Shown here in pieces: positions 54,616-55,571 of a DNA stretch of 55,571 bases (within the stretch, counting starts at the first letter, position 1; every line of letters starts with the position of its first letter). The position numbers were made by a program, and so were the translations under genes. The notes beneath the pieces are model-generated. The model saw only the letters and a program-made list of their open reading frames with translations, was not told the DNA's origin and searched no databases. This DNA is from Thermoplasmatota archaeon (GTDB lineage: Archaea; Thermoplasmatota; E2; DHVEG-1): the NCBI GenBank assembly GCA_029762575.1, contig JARVGL010000003.1, positions 1-55,571 of the forward strand. Direction: 5' to 3'.

Positions 54616-55571
54616 ATGACATCTCGAGAAGACTTTCTCTCTTTTATTCCTGCCAACAAGAAGATACCCGAATTAACAATAAAAGCCGTGCTTGTCGGAG
54701 CACTTCTTGCTATCATTTTAGGTTCAGCAAATGCGTATCTAGGTCTTTATGCTGGAATGACCGTTTCTGCGGTTATCCCTGGAGCCGTTATGGCCTTTGC
54801 ACTCCTCAAACCTTTTAAAGGAAATATCCTTGAAGTAAACATTGGGATGATGGGTGCAGCAGCCGGTGAAGCCCTTGCTGCAGGCGTCATCTTCACTATC
54901 CCTGCAATCGTTCTTCTTGGAACATGGACCGAGGTTCATTATCTAGAGACAACGTTGATAGCTGCATTAGGCGGAGTCCTTGGCGTTCTCTGGATGGTTC
55001 CGCTGCGTCGGGCGTTGATCATTAAAACTGATCTTCCTTTTCCTGAGGGGGTCGCTGTTGCTGCAGTTCTTACAACTACTGTGGGGGGAGATGAAACCGA
55101 GAAACAGAAAACAGATGACAAGGGTAAGGTCAGTGGTATATGGCTGATCGTTGGTGTCGTGCTCGCAGGATTATTGAAATTCGGTCAGGTCTCCCTGAAA
55201 GCATTCAATGGAACCGTTAATGGAATTGTAAATATAGGTAAATATAATATCGGCAGCGGAGAGAATACTGGTGTGTTATATGGTGGTGTGGCAACATCAC
55301 CTGCGCTGTTAGCAGTGGGTTGGATCATTGGTCCTAAGATTTCTTCTTTTGTCTTTGTTGGTGGTCTTCTTGGCTGGGTCATCCTTGCACCACTCATTGC
55401 ACTTGCAACAGGTCTTCCAACACCAAGCCCTGATCAGTATACAGATGCATTAGCCTATGGTGGTGGTAATTTTGAAGTTGGTAGCATGATCTGGGGTTTC
55501 TACAAAATATGGGGTGATTATATCCGTTATATTGGTGTAGGGGCTATGGTTGTTGGTGGATTATTTACTAT
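54616..55571 (+). CDS. OPT-family oligopeptide transporter, cut by the window end
   Basis: 318 codons are visible from the ATG at 54616, open to the last base. MTSREDFLSFIPANKKIPELTIKAVL-like opening is followed by LGSANAYLGLYAGMTVSAVIPGAVM and IGMMGAAAGEALAAGVIFTIPA. TDLPFPEGVAVAAVLTTT follows, then GGLLGWVILAPLIAL. These match the archaeal/bacterial OPT family, which takes up oligopeptides or metal chelates with protons. The frame uses ATG with GGGCGGT upstream. This end of the protein is missing because the window stops. It fits the peptide-using lifestyle suggested by the secreted proteases. Confidence 0.92.
   Translation, partial: MTSREDFLSFIPANKKIPELTIKAVLVGALLAIILGSANAYLGLYAGMTVSAVIPGAVMAFALLKPFKGNILEVNIGMMGAAAGEALAAGVIFTIPAIVLLGTWTEVHYLETTLIAALGGVLGVLWMVPLRRALIIKTDLPFPEGVAVAAVLTTTVGGDETEKQKTDDKGKVSGIWLIVGVVLAGLLKFGQVSLKAFNGTVNGIVNIGKYNIGSGENTGVLYGGVATSPALLAVGWIIGPKISSFVFVGGLLGWVILAPLIALATGLPTPSPDQYTDALAYGGGNFEVGSMIWGFYKIWGDYIRYIGVGAMVVGGLFT

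Overview
The window is a gene-dense, AT-rich stretch of a euryarchaeal chromosome. Archaeal information-processing genes establish the domain: Alba, TBP, aRF1, NMD3, a fused-dimer tRNA-splicing endonuclease, GatD, archaeal TruA and a translin homologue. AT-rich TATA boxes, short or absent leaders and GGAGG/GGTG-type ribosome sites fit this. The combination of secreted gingipain-like C25 peptidases, a serpin, a BlaI/M56 pair, PKD proteins and PycAB suggests an uncultured Thermoplasmata-type heterotroph. Marine Benthic Group D sediment archaea are a good match in lifestyle, because they are known to carry extracellular gingipain-like proteases. That placement is inference.

Layout. 1-4.3 kb: a PEP/pyruvate-binding-domain protein, then an NfnAB-like ferredoxin:NADP oxidoreductase pair. 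4.5-11 kb: a secreted serpin, CTP synthase, Alba, a PKD surface protein, ThiDN and a possible 34-residue peptide gene. 11-13.5 kb: a ribbon-helix-helix regulator with a 20-bp palindrome at its promoter, and a C25 peptidase. 13.6-18.6 kb: IorAB, an EamA transporter, NMD3 and a small membrane protein. 18.6-25 kb: GatD, TruA, an ABC exporter whose ATPase carries a zinc ribbon, the amino-acid transporter MetP with its 35-residue partner MetS, and a second EamA transporter. 25.5 kb: tRNA-Leu(CAA). 25.6-29 kb: a YjbR-like protein, a CPBP protease and a secreted Ntn-hydrolase. 29-32.7 kb: a ThiI-like protein with a destroyed PP-loop, ketopantoate reductase, a 2-hydroxyacid dehydrogenase and an MBL hydrolase. 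32.8-38.6 kb: EndA, a secreted Lon-type protease and the BlaI/M56 sensor pair with two TACA-N3-TGTA sites. 38.7-42 kb: PycB-PycA. 42-46.4 kb (minus strand): enolase, SerA, translin, a divergent TBP paralogue and TBP. 46.5-55.6 kb: a 1025-residue C25/beta-helix peptidase, a slipin-NfeD pair, a beta-CASP ribonuclease, aRF1 and the start of an OPT peptide transporter.

Together the genes describe a cell that digests protein outside (C25 peptidases, S16 protease, Ntn-hydrolase), imports peptides and amino acids (OPT, MetPS), oxidises aryl-pyruvates to acyl-CoA and reduced ferredoxin (IorAB), passes electrons between ferredoxin and NADP (NfnAB-like), and refills oxaloacetate (PycAB). There are no insertion sequences, CRISPR arrays or phage genes. 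The most unusual items are the TBP paralogue lacking three of the four DNA-kinking phenylalanines, the two self-contained regulatory loci with visible operators (RHH and BlaI/M56), the ThiI-like protein without a PP-loop, and the amino-acid transporter whose conserved N-terminus lies upstream of any standard start codon.
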